Below, piece by piece: positions 10,708 through 20,551 of a DNA stretch of 64,000 nucleotides. Both the position numbers and the translations under genes were made by a program. The notes beneath the pieces are model-generated. The model worked only from the letters and a program-made list of their open reading frames with translations. It was not told where the DNA came from and did no database searches. Origin of the DNA: a virus; the IMG/VR virus record IMGVR_UViG_3300029319_000002, positions 79,110 to 143,109 of that record; one strand, written 5' to 3'. Position 1 is the stretch's first letter. Each line of letters opens with the position of its first letter.

Positions 10708-13700
10708 ATGTCCGAGACACTCAATCTTAATTCGTTTCCTTACTTTGATGATTTTGACGAATCAAAAAATTACAAGAAAGTTCTGTTTAAACCTGGAGTA
10801 TCAGTTCAGGCTAGAGAGTTAACTACTCTTCAATCTTCTATTCAGAATCAACTTGAGGCATTTTCGGACACGGCATTTTTTGATGGACAGATTGTTGAGG
10901 GTGGAAGTTTAAATTATATTCCAAAACTTGATTATGTTTTATTAGAAGACACTTTTAATGGAATTCCAGTATCTTCTTATATTAATAATTTTAATAATCT
11001 TGTCTTAATTGGTGAATTAACTGGCATACAAGCAAGAGTTATTTCAGTAGTCTCTGCAGAAAAATCTGAAAAAGGAAAAACTACACTATACGTTAAATAT
11101 CTCTCATCCAATTCTACCGATTTTACTGAAAAGACCTTTAGAGATTCAGAACAATTAATAACACAAACATCCGTAAACATTGGGACTACAGTATTCTTTG
11201 AGAATACACCTATGGCAAAGTGTGTCTCTACAAATGCCACTGGATTAGGATCTGCGATTAAATTAAATCCTGGAAAAACATATATTAGAGGATTTTTTGT
11301 AGATTTTGATGAAAAATTACTCATTTTAGATCAGTATGAAACAGAACCCAGCTATAAAGTTGGATTTGAAATAGATGAAAAAATTATAACCTCATTAGAA
11401 GACTCTAGTCTCAACGATAATGCTAGAGGGTTTTCAAATTTTTCTGCACCAGGAGCAGATAGACTCCAAATTTCATGTGAGTTAGGAAAAAAGACGATAG
11501 ATGATTTAGATACTGATACTTTTGTAGAAATATTAAGATTTGAAAATGGAATATTAAAATATAAGAGTCCTGAAAGAAGTTATAATTTTATAGAAGATGA
11601 ATTAGCTAGAAGAACATATGATGAGTCTGGAGATTATATTGTAGATGATTTTGATGTACAGATTGATGAAACTCTTAATGATCTAAAAAATTCAAATGGA
11701 CTTTACTTAGATACTGAAAAAACTTATAAGAATAATGAACCTTCAGAAAGTTTAGTATCTGTTTCTATATCACCCGGAAAGGCATATGTAAGAGGATATG
11801 AGATTGAAAAAATTTCAAATACAATATTTGAAGTAGAGAAAGCAAGGGATTCAAAACTAATTGAAGATTCTACAATTCCAGTCAATTTCGGTAAAAAAGT
11901 TATAGTTAACAACATTAATGGATTACCAAACACTGGAATTACAACTTACTATGCAGAACTCAGAAATAGAAGAAAAGATGGAGATCATTTAAGTGGAAGT
12001 GGAGATATTGTTGGATATGGAAGGATTTATGATAACAAATTGAGGGAGTCTTATAGTAATAATTCTAGTGAGCAAGACCTATATCTTTATGATTTACAAT
12101 TTTTATCTGAAATCACTGTTAGTTCAAATATTGTAAGCTATCAGGTAGGATCTTTATTGGAAGGTAAAAATAGTGGTGCCATTGGATATATTGCAGGAAC
12201 AGATGGACTCGAAACTGATCCTACAGGAGTATCCACGTTTACTGTCTATAGAGTAAGTGGAAACTTTGTTCCCAATGAACCTTATCATATTGATGGTATT
12301 TTAGATGCAAGATTAATTAAAACTGTAACTAACTTTAGTTTTGATGACACTAAATCTATTAAAATGGTTGGATCTGGTGTTACATATACCGCAGACTTGC
12401 TGCTAACAAATGAAACCCAATTAGGTGATTTTGGTAATACTTATAATATAACTGCAAGAACTAGTGAAACTGGCATTTCTACCATTACATCAACTGACAA
12501 TAGATTTACTAGAGTTAGAGTAAATGATATTATTAAATATACTCTCCCCGGAATCTCAACATCTTTTCCCACACTTAATAGAGTTGTTTCTGTAAATACT
12601 GCAGAAAATAAAATTACAGTTTCTCAAGTTGAGGACGTATCTAATTTCTGCGACGGTGATCTTCCTAGTGCAGCTACAACCGTAAATGATTTAGTTATTG
12701 CTAGACCTGGAATGGAGGTGTCTAGTGATCCTGGACTATTTGCAAGCATTCCTGAAGAATTAGTTTCTGATATTGATATTGATTCCTCCATACTTTCTGT
12801 AAGAAAAGAGTATAATGTAAATATTGCAAACTCTTCAGGAACAGTTAATGAGGGTGACCCAAATTTTGCTTTTGTTGGATATGGAATTGATAAGTATATT
12901 CTTATATACTCCGATGGAACAATAGAACCACTAACTAGCCAAAAGATTGTCCTATCAGGAAGTTCTAGGCAACTAGATTTAAAGTCTTTGACAAAGACAA
13001 CCGACACTGGAGCAACTTTGATTGCTACTTTAGATAAAAGAAACTTAACCACAACAGGAAAAACTATTAGAGGTGAAAGTGCCTTTGTCTCTAGATCTAC
13101 TAGCCCAATATCAGGATCTGGTAAAGACACTCTCAATGATGGACTAACACCAGATGTTCAAGGAAAGTATGGAACTAGAGTTCAAGATAGAGATATTTGT
13201 TTAAATCACCCCGATGTGATAAGAGTAAATGCCATATTTGAATCTGAAAATCTTACAGATCCTCTAACACCAACTTTAACTCTTACTAATAACACTTCTT
13301 CACTAATAGAGTCTATTCCTGGTGAAGAAATTGTTGGTGAAAGTTCTGGTGCTGTAGCAAAAGTAGTTGATAATTTACCTCTTCAAACTAATACAACCAC
13401 AAAAGTTAATTTTGTATATTTAAATAGTAAAAGATTTAATATTGATGAAAAAGTAACTTTTAAATCTACTAATATATCTGGAAATATACAATCTTTAACT
13501 TTTGGTAGTAGAGATGTAACTTCCAATTTTAGTTTTGATAGTGGACAAAGAGATGATTATTATGATTTTGGAAAAATTGTAAGAAACAAAACTGGATATG
13601 TTCCAGCAAAGAGACTTTTAGTTATATTTGATAGATATGAATTATCTGCGGGAACAAATAACATTGTAAACTATGATAGCTATGCATTTACTAACTTTGA

Positions 13701-16700
13701 AAATGATATTGTTTCCCATAAAGGAAAAAGAAATACTGATATATTAGATTTTAGACCTAGAGTCGCAGCTTACAATATTAATACTGCTGCATACGGTCCA
13801 TTTCATTTTCAAACTAGGGACTTCTCTAACAACAGTTCTGATATTACAGTTATTGATGATGAGACTATTACATTAAATTACTCATTCTATTTACCAAGAA
13901 TTGATAAAATTTTCTTAGATAAAGAAGGTAATTTTAATTATAAAAAAGGCATTTCTTCCGTATCTCCTCAAGCACCATTCATTGAAAGTAATTCAATGGA
14001 CCTCTTTACATTATACTATCCAGCATACACATTTGATAAGGAGGATATTAATATTGATGAAACTACTCATAAGAGATATACGATGAAAGATCTTAGAAAG
14101 ATTGAGAGTAGAATCGAAAATCTTGAAAGATTTACTACATTATCTTTGTTAGAGTCTGAAATAAACACTTTAAAAGTAGTTGATGATCAAACTGGAGTAG
14201 ATAAATTTAAAACAGGATTCATTGTAGATGGTTTTATTGATGAGAATTCACAGAATACTATCACACCATATAATAATATTTCAATTGATACCAGAATAGG
14301 TGAATTAAGACCAGCAACATATACTACAGCACTGGACTTAATTTGGGGATCAAAATCTTACATTGGTATTGGAACTGTTTCTGATCAAAATATCGATTTA
14401 AATACTGCTGTGGACTTAGAGTCCAACAATTTGAAAAAAACTGGAGATCTAATAACATTAGATTATACAACAACAACTTCTATTGACCAACCCTATGCAA
14501 ATAGCACATTAAAAATTAATGCAACCGGTATTTCTAATTATGTTGGTAATTTGAAACTATATCCATCAACAGATAGTTGGTTTGATCAAAATAATTACAA
14601 AAAAACTACAAATTATCCTGATGATCCTTTCTATTATAAGAAATTATATGCAAAAGATGTAGAGAATAGTAATTTCTTTGAGAATAGATTCCATTCTTGG
14701 AAAGATTTTTGGACGGGTAGAAGTATTATTGAAGATAATAAAGTATATGATGGAAAAATTGATCCATATTTTTGGAAAAAAACCGAAAATCAAAGTTATT
14801 TACCACAAAAATCACCAATTCAAGCAATTACATTAAATTCTGAGGTTGAAACTCAAAATTCTAAGACGGTGGAGAAAAAATTATTTAATAAAAATGTTTC
14901 TCCTTACATGAGAAGAAGAAACTTTAGTTTTAATTGTGATTCCCTCAAACCATCCACAAAATTCTATGCATTTTTAGATAAAATTTCAGTTAAAAATTTA
15001 ATTATACCAAAACTGCTTGAAATTGCCATGATTTCTGGATCATTCTCAGTAGGTGAGGATGTGGTTGGAACAATTTCTTCACAAGACAGTAAGCAATCCA
15101 ATGTAAAAATTAAATTTAGACTTGCTACAACTAATCATAGAGATGGTACATATAATAATCCTGCAGGAATTTATGAAAGAAATCCATATACTGGTGAAAT
15201 TTTACAATCTAATTATTCTCAAACTTCTAGTATTCTGAATATAGATTTGAGTAGTTTGTCCTCTATCACACTTCCAGAATATTATGGATATGTCGTAGCA
15301 AATATGACATTAGTCGGACAGACAAGTGGAGCAAAAGCAACAGTAAAAGAACCTAGATTAGTTAGCAATCAGAATGGATTACTTCAGGCAGCATTTTACA
15401 TTTCCAAATATGAAGATGATAATAAAGTTTTCTTGACTGGAAAGAAAACTTTAAAAATAACTAGTGATGAATTTGATCAAGAATACTCTAGTGATCTTAT
15501 AAGTTTTGCTGAAGTTGTTTTTTCAACATCGGGTCATATTCCCATTTATAAAAATGATATCTTATCAATTCGTAATTCTAATTTTGATAAATTATCAGAT
15601 AAAACTAATACTGCTTCTGGAGATTTTGTTCTAGATGTTTATAGAAATAATGAGTTTACTAAAAATATTCTATTAAATAATGGATTTGCAAATCCATTAG
15701 CACAGTTATTTTCTGTCGATGAACCTTCAGGAATATTTGTAACTTCCATTGACATTTATTTTGCTCAAATTGACAGCAATGTGCCTGTAACTCTTGATAT
15801 AAAGACAGTTAAAAATAGAATTCCAACTTCAATCTCTATTCCCTTTTCTAAAAAAACATTATATCCCAATCAAATAACTTCATCTGCAGATTCGAGTTTG
15901 CCAACTACGTTTGAATTTGATTCTCCAGTATTTTTAGAAGGTGGAAAAATATATTCCATCATGTTAAGTTCTGATTCTGAGTTATATGAAATATATGCTT
16001 CCAACTTTACTAGTGAGTCACTAGATTTCTTAACTTCCTCTGAGGTTAATAAAATATCTTCTGTTGGTGAACTTTATGTTCCTGGTAATGTTACTCAAGT
16101 GAAAAAAGATACTATGAATCTGAAATTTAAACTCAATAAAGCTAAGTTTACTAATAATTCAGGTGCTCTAACATTATACAATCCTAGATTAGATTTTGGT
16201 AATAATCAAAGACCAACATTAACAACAAATCCTTTAGTATCTAAATCTAATAAACAAATTGTTGGACTCAATACACATATTGCTACAGCAGGTATTGCTA
16301 CTTTAGGTTTACAATTAACTCAAAATGATACACAAACAGGATTTATTGTAGATACTTTAGGTATTGTTGGTGTAGGAACAAGTGGACTTACAGTATCTAA
16401 AGTAGGTACAGGTCTAACTCCGACTTCGGGAATTGCAACATATAGTGGGGTTACTTTCACTTCTTTAAGTGGTAAAGGAACAGGATTAACTGGAGATGTA
16501 ACAGTAGATAGTGGTTCTGTAAGTCTAATTAATATTACAAATGGTGGTGAGCAGTTCTCTCTAAATGAAGTTGTTACAGCAACATTAGGAAATACGGGCA
16601 TTGACTTCCAATTCTCTGTTGGAATTAGAACATCTATTTCCTCATTAGTTTTGGATGACATTCAAGGAACATTTAACAGTGTTAATAAATTGATCACTAA

Positions 16701-18108
16701 GAATGTTGCTACTGGAGCAACTACTGAAATGCCCGTAGAAATTATTCCCGATACAATTAGTCAATTTGAAGATGATGAGGATGGATTACACTTCCTTGTT
16801 AACCATAAAAATCATGGACAATATTCTAGAAACACTAATAAAGTTACAATGTCTAATATTGAAAGTGACTTAGCAGTAACAACATTAGCTTCTGATATAA
16901 CTGCTACTTCTACATCATTAACTATTCTTTCAACTGATACTGATTTTGGAAATTTTGAAAATATTGGTATTGGATCAACTAATCTTGGATATATTAAAAT
17001 TGGTGAAGAGATTATTTCTTACGGATCTATTAACGGAAATGATTTGTCAGATTTAGTTAGAGGTGTTGATTCTACAGTTGCCACTTCTCACCCATCCGGT
17101 GATTATATCTCTAAGTATGAAGTCAATGGAGTCTCATTAAGAAGAATGAATAAGAGTTTTGTTCTTAGTGATGTAACAACAAATAAAGTTAATACTGGAA
17201 ATCAGTATTATTTGAAAGTTGATATGACCTCTAATGGAACAAATAGATCCGGAACTGGTGGATATCCCAAACTATTCTTTGAAAATTCAAAAGATATTGG
17301 TGGATCAAAAGTTGAAACAACTCAAAATATAACATTCAACTCAATGACACCAAATATTCAAACTTTTATCCCAAGTTCTTGTAATATAAATGCCAGTGTA
17401 AGGACAGTAACCGGAACTTCTGAAGATGGAGCAGAAACTTCCTATATGGATAAAGGATATGAACCTATTTCTCTAAATCAAACTAATGATTTTAATACCC
17501 CAAGATTGATTGCTTCTAGAATTAATGAAAATGAATACTTAACCAATTTACCTGGAAAAAAATCATTTACATTAAGACTTGATATGTCGTCTGAAGATGA
17601 AAATCTGTCTCCTGTTGTTGATTTAGACAGATGTAGTGTAATTTTTGTTAATAATAGTATTAATAATCCTATTGAAAATTATAAAACTGATCCCAGAGTT
17701 AATTCATTAGATACTGATCCTCATGAAGCAGTTTATATTTCTAAAGTAGTTAATCTCCAAATTCCTTCAAATGGACTTAAAGTAATATTTGATGCGTATA
17801 AACCTTTAGGTACTGATATTAGAGTTCTTCATAGATTAATTGGAACTGAAGAATCTTCCGAGAGATTTACACTATTCCCCGGATATAATAATCTTGACAT
17901 TATTAATAATGTGATTAATGAAAAAGATAATGATGGATCATCGGATTATTTTGTTAATTTTAGTAATACAAATGAATTTAAGGAGCATGAATTTACTATT
18001 CAAAACACAGAATCATTTTCTTCCTATGTAATTAAAATTGTCATGACTTCTACAAATTCATCTATTGTTCCTAAAATTAGGAATTTGCGTGTCATTTCTC
18101 TAACATGA
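10708..18108 (+). CDS. Giant virion structural protein with DUF4815-like region
   Basis: This 2466-residue protein begins MSETLNLNSFPYFDDFDESK followed by KKVLFKPGVSVQARELTTLQS, the N-terminus of the DUF4815-type structural proteins common in cyanomyoviruses. Near residue 1120-1155 a helical segment (YTMKDLRKIESRIENLERFT) is also characteristic. The rest is beta-rich, with embedded G-x-GY repeats near residue 1940. It lies between gp8 and gp13, where T4 has gp9-gp12, so a baseplate or tail-fibre attachment role is inferred. It shares an ATGA overlap with the next small gene. Confidence 0.8.
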   Translation: MSETLNLNSFPYFDDFDESKNYKKVLFKPGVSVQARELTTLQSSIQNQLEAFSDTAFFDGQIVEGGSLNYIPKLDYVLLEDTFNGIPVSSYINNFNNLVLIGELTGIQARVISVVSAEKSEKGKTTLYVKYLSSNSTDFTEKTFRDSEQLITQTSVNIGTTVFFENTPMAKCVSTNATGLGSAIKLNPGKTYIRGFFVDFDEKLLILDQYETEPSYKVGFEIDEKIITSLEDSSLNDNARGFSNFSAPGADRLQISCELGKKTIDDLDTDTFVEILRFENGILKYKSPERSYNFIEDELARRTYDESGDYIVDDFDVQIDETLNDLKNSNGLYLDTEKTYKNNEPSESLVSVSISPGKAYVRGYEIEKISNTIFEVEKARDSKLIEDSTIPVNFGKKVIVNNINGLPNTGITTYYAELRNRRKDGDHLSGSGDIVGYGRIYDNKLRESYSNNSSEQDLYLYDLQFLSEITVSSNIVSYQVGSLLEGKNSGAIGYIAGTDGLETDPTGVSTFTVYRVSGNFVPNEPYHIDGILDARLIKTVTNFSFDDTKSIKMVGSGVTYTADLLLTNETQLGDFGNTYNITARTSETGISTITSTDNRFTRVRVNDIIKYTLPGISTSFPTLNRVVSVNTAENKITVSQVEDVSNFCDGDLPSAATTVNDLVIARPGMEVSSDPGLFASIPEELVSDIDIDSSILSVRKEYNVNIANSSGTVNEGDPNFAFVGYGIDKYILIYSDGTIEPLTSQKIVLSGSSRQLDLKSLTKTTDTGATLIATLDKRNLTTTGKTIRGESAFVSRSTSPISGSGKDTLNDGLTPDVQGKYGTRVQDRDICLNHPDVIRVNAIFESENLTDPLTPTLTLTNNTSSLIESIPGEEIVGESSGAVAKVVDNLPLQTNTTTKVNFVYLNSKRFNIDEKVTFKSTNISGNIQSLTFGSRDVTSNFSFDSGQRDDYYDFGKIVRNKTGYVPAKRLLVIFDRYELSAGTNNIVNYDSYAFTNFENDIVSHKGKRNTDILDFRPRVAAYNINTAAYGPFHFQTRDFSNNSSDITVIDDETITLNYSFYLPRIDKIFLDKEGNFNYKKGISSVSPQAPFIESNSMDLFTLYYPAYTFDKEDINIDETTHKRYTMKDLRKIESRIENLERFTTLSLLESEINTLKVVDDQTGVDKFKTGFIVDGFIDENSQNTITPYNNISIDTRIGELRPATYTTALDLIWGSKSYIGIGTVSDQNIDLNTAVDLESNNLKKTGDLITLDYTTTTSIDQPYANSTLKINATGISNYVGNLKLYPSTDSWFDQNNYKKTTNYPDDPFYYKKLYAKDVENSNFFENRFHSWKDFWTGRSIIEDNKVYDGKIDPYFWKKTENQSYLPQKSPIQAITLNSEVETQNSKTVEKKLFNKNVSPYMRRRNFSFNCDSLKPSTKFYAFLDKISVKNLIIPKLLEIAMISGSFSVGEDVVGTISSQDSKQSNVKIKFRLATTNHRDGTYNNPAGIYERNPYTGEILQSNYSQTSSILNIDLSSLSSITLPEYYGYVVANMTLVGQTSGAKATVKEPRLVSNQNGLLQAAFYISKYEDDNKVFLTGKKTLKITSDEFDQEYSSDLISFAEVVFSTSGHIPIYKNDILSIRNSNFDKLSDKTNTASGDFVLDVYRNNEFTKNILLNNGFANPLAQLFSVDEPSGIFVTSIDIYFAQIDSNVPVTLDIKTVKNRIPTSISIPFSKKTLYPNQITSSADSSLPTTFEFDSPVFLEGGKIYSIMLSSDSELYEIYASNFTSESLDFLTSSEVNKISSVGELYVPGNVTQVKKDTMNLKFKLNKAKFTNNSGALTLYNPRLDFGNNQRPTLTTNPLVSKSNKQIVGLNTHIATAGIATLGLQLTQNDTQTGFIVDTLGIVGVGTSGLTVSKVGTGLTPTSGIATYSGVTFTSLSGKGTGLTGDVTVDSGSVSLINITNGGEQFSLNEVVTATLGNTGIDFQFSVGIRTSISSLVLDDIQGTFNSVNKLITKNVATGATTEMPVEIIPDTISQFEDDEDGLHFLVNHKNHGQYSRNTNKVTMSNIESDLAVTTLASDITATSTSLTILSTDTDFGNFENIGIGSTNLGYIKIGEEIISYGSINGNDLSDLVRGVDSTVATSHPSGDYISKYEVNGVSLRRMNKSFVLSDVTTNKVNTGNQYYLKVDMTSNGTNRSGTGGYPKLFFENSKDIGGSKVETTQNITFNSMTPNIQTFIPSSCNINASVRTVTGTSEDGAETSYMDKGYEPISLNQTNDFNTPRLIASRINENEYLTNLPGKKSFTLRLDMSSEDENLSPVVDLDRCSVIFVNNSINNPIENYKTDPRVNSLDTDPHEAVYISKVVNLQIPSNGLKVIFDAYKPLGTDIRVLHRLIGTEESSERFTLFPGYNNLDIINNVINEKDNDGSSDYFVNFSNTNEFKEHEFTIQNTESFSSYVIKIVMTSTNSSIVPKIRNLRVISLT

Positions 18109-18305
18109 TAAAAGTTGAAGGTCATCCAAATTTGAGGAGAGATCCCTCCTCAAATTCTATAGTTAATGTTGATATTGAATCATATAAAAGGTATAAGGCA
18201 GAATTAAAAAGAGTGAAATCTCAAGAAGAAAGAATACAAAAATTAGAAGATAAACTCGATAATATAACTAACTTATTGACAGATCTTCTAAATAAAAATA
18301 ACTAG
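18105..18305 (+). CDS. Small coiled-coil protein
   Basis: This 66-residue protein overlaps the upstream giant gene by ATGA. The N-terminal part (GHPNLRRDPSSNSIVN) is followed by a charged coiled coil from about residue 27 to the end (RVKSQEERIQKLEDKLDNIT) with heptad-spaced hydrophobics. Small proteins of this kind occur at this place in cyanomyoviruses. Function is unknown; a structural or assembly role is inferred from position only. Confidence 0.65.
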   Translation: MIKVEGHPNLRRDPSSNSIVNVDIESYKRYKAELKRVKSQEERIQKLEDKLDNITNLLTDLLNKNN

Positions 18306-18322
18306 GTAATCTGTAAGTTAAA

Positions 18323-19141
18323 ATGGCAAAACCGTCTACTAGGCAAGGATTAATTGATTATTGTTTGCGTAGATTAGGTGCGCCGGTACTTGAAATTAAT
18401 GTCGATGATGATCAAATTGATGATTTGGTCGATGATGCGTTACAATATTTTCAAGAACGCCATTTTGATGGGGTTCAAAGAGTTTATCTAAAACACCAAA
18501 TAACTTCTACAGAAATTGATCAAGCAAGAAATACTGGAATCACATCAACAGCAACTTCAACTGTTGGTGTAAGTAGTTCATATACTTGGACAGAAGCAGC
18601 AAATTTCATTCAAGTTCCTGATAGTGTTATTGGAGTTGAAAAAGTATTTAAATTTGGAAAATCCACGGTTTCTAGTGGAATGTTTAATATTCAATACCAA
18701 CTTTTTTTGAATGATATTTACTGGTTTGCTTCTACTGAATTACTTTCCTATGCGATGACAAAAAGTAGACTTGAAGACATTGATCATTTATTAACACCAT
18801 CAAATCAAATAAGATTCAATAAGAGACAAAACAGATTATATCTTGACATTGATTGGGCAAATTATAATACAGATGATTTCATTATTTTAGAGTGTTTTAG
18901 GATTCTGAATCCTAATGATTTTACTGCAGTTTACAATGATAGTTTCTTAAAAGAATATTTGACATCATTGATTAAGAAGCAGTGGGGACAAAACTTGATT
19001 AAGTTCCAGGGAGTCAAACTTCCTGGTGGAATTGAACTCAATGGAAGACAAATTTATGATGATGCAATAAGAGAAATTGAAGATATTAAGAGTAGAATGA
19101 GCAGTTATTATGAACTACCACCACTAGATATGATTGGATAA
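18323..19141 (+). CDS. gp13: Neck protein gp13 (head completion)
   Basis: This 272-residue protein matches the T4 gp13 family, which with gp14 forms the neck and allows the filled head to join the tail. Recognisable features are RQGLIDYCLRRLGAPVLEIN at the N-terminus, DDLVDDALQYFQERHFDGV, and the end region KKQWGQNLIKFQGVKLPGG. It is slightly shorter than T4 gp13 (309 residues). The gp14 gene follows after five bases, as in T4. Confidence 0.9.
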   Translation: MAKPSTRQGLIDYCLRRLGAPVLEINVDDDQIDDLVDDALQYFQERHFDGVQRVYLKHQITSTEIDQARNTGITSTATSTVGVSSSYTWTEAANFIQVPDSVIGVEKVFKFGKSTVSSGMFNIQYQLFLNDIYWFASTELLSYAMTKSRLEDIDHLLTPSNQIRFNKRQNRLYLDIDWANYNTDDFIILECFRILNPNDFTAVYNDSFLKEYLTSLIKKQWGQNLIKFQGVKLPGGIELNGRQIYDDAIREIEDIKSRMSSYYELPPLDMIG

Positions 19142-19146
19142 TTATC

Positions 19147-20547
19147 ATGGCATTAAATCCCTTTTTTCAACAAGGTACGACCGCAGAACAAAATTTAATT
19201 CAGAGCTTAATAAATGAGCAACTGAAAATTTATGGTGTTGAAGTCTACTATATTCCCAGAAAGTATATAACCACTAATAATATAATTAGAGAAGTTCTAC
19301 AATCCGATTTTAAAGATGCATATCCCTTAGAGGCATACGTTCAAAACTACGATGGTTTTGATGGAAATCAAGATCTAATGAGTAAATTTGGTGTAAGAGT
19401 CACTGATGAGTTAACTTTAATAATTTCAAAGGAAAGATATGAAAGCTATATTCAACCAGTACTAGAGGGACTTTATAATGCAAATGAGAGTGAATATAAA
19501 CTTTATACCAGACCAAAAGAAGGAGATTTAGTATGGTTTCCATTATCAGATACAATTTTTCAAATCAAATACGTTGAACACGAAAAACCTTTCTACCAAC
19601 TAAAGGAAAATTACGTTTATGAATTAAGATGTGAAATCTTTGAATATGATAATGAAGTTATTGATACTGGAATTACCGATATTGATGATAATGCAGCAGA
19701 TGATGGATATATCCTATCTTTAAATCTTGCTGGAATAGGATCAACAGCAACTGCTATCACCACATTAGTAACTGGTGCCGTTAACAAATTAACTCTTATA
19801 GATAGTGGAATTGGATATACGTCAACACCACCCATAGTTGCAATAACTTCTGCACCTTCTGGTGGAATAGATGCTACTGCAGTTGCAATAACAACTCAAC
19901 TCAGTGGTGGTGATTATGCTGTTGATGAACTCAGAATAATTAATCCTGGTGCAGGTTATACTCAAGCACCGGTAGTTAGATTTATTAGCAATACTGGTTC
20001 TGGTGCGATTGCAACCGCAGGAATAAGCACTCTAAGTTCTATTGGAATTGTAACAGTATCTTCTGGTGGTTCTGAATATACAACTGTCCCAACTGTAACC
20101 ATAAGTGGACCTTCTGTTGGTACGACTGCCACTGGAATTGCTAAGATAGTATCTAATAGTGTAACTCAGATTCAAATAACGAATGCGGGATTTGGATATA
20201 CTGCAACTCCAACAGTTACTATAAGTGATCCAGTATCAATATCTACAGGAGGATATACGTTTAATGAAATTATAACGGGAGCAGACTCCTCCACCACTGC
20301 AAGAGTTAAGAGTTGGGATCCAGATTCCAGAATTCTTAAAGTTGGAATGATTTCTGGTGATTTTACCATTGGGGAAACTATATCTGGTGCTGGTGCAACA
20401 TATGCACTTAAATCAACTGGATCTCAAGTTTCCGGTGCAGCACAAGATTTTGATACCTCTGCAAGTTATGATCAAAATGTATCGATTGAGAGTGAAGCTA
20501 TAAATATAATTGATTTTACAGAAAAAAATCCCTTTGGATCCTTTTAG
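19147..20547 (+). CDS. gp14: Neck protein gp14 with repeat insertion
   Basis: Residues 1 to about 180 (MALNPFFQQGTTAEQNLIQ, then KIYGVEVYYIPRKY) and the C-terminal EKNPFGSF are gp14-like. Between them lies an insertion of roughly 250 residues that T4 gp14 (256 residues) lacks. It contains four tandem units of about 40 residues ending in SGIGYTSTPPIVAI, PGAGYTQAPVVRF, GGSEYTTVPTVTI and AGFGYTATPTVTI. A second module type follows (FTIGETISGAGATYALKS), also seen in the first giant protein. The insertion probably decorates the neck surface. Downstream spacing is four bases. Confidence 0.88.
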   Translation: MALNPFFQQGTTAEQNLIQSLINEQLKIYGVEVYYIPRKYITTNNIIREVLQSDFKDAYPLEAYVQNYDGFDGNQDLMSKFGVRVTDELTLIISKERYESYIQPVLEGLYNANESEYKLYTRPKEGDLVWFPLSDTIFQIKYVEHEKPFYQLKENYVYELRCEIFEYDNEVIDTGITDIDDNAADDGYILSLNLAGIGSTATAITTLVTGAVNKLTLIDSGIGYTSTPPIVAITSAPSGGIDATAVAITTQLSGGDYAVDELRIINPGAGYTQAPVVRFISNTGSGAIATAGISTLSSIGIVTVSSGGSEYTTVPTVTISGPSVGTTATGIAKIVSNSVTQIQITNAGFGYTATPTVTISDPVSISTGGYTFNEIITGADSSTTARVKSWDPDSRILKVGMISGDFTIGETISGAGATYALKSTGSQVSGAAQDFDTSASYDQNVSIESEAINIIDFTEKNPFGSF

Positions 20548-20551
20548 ATAA

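Noticed and set aside
12624-13136. Open frame on the - strand (about 170 codons) inside the second giant protein
   Set aside because: It lies wholly within a well-supported + strand gene, has no ribosome site or promoter, and shows no recognisable motif.
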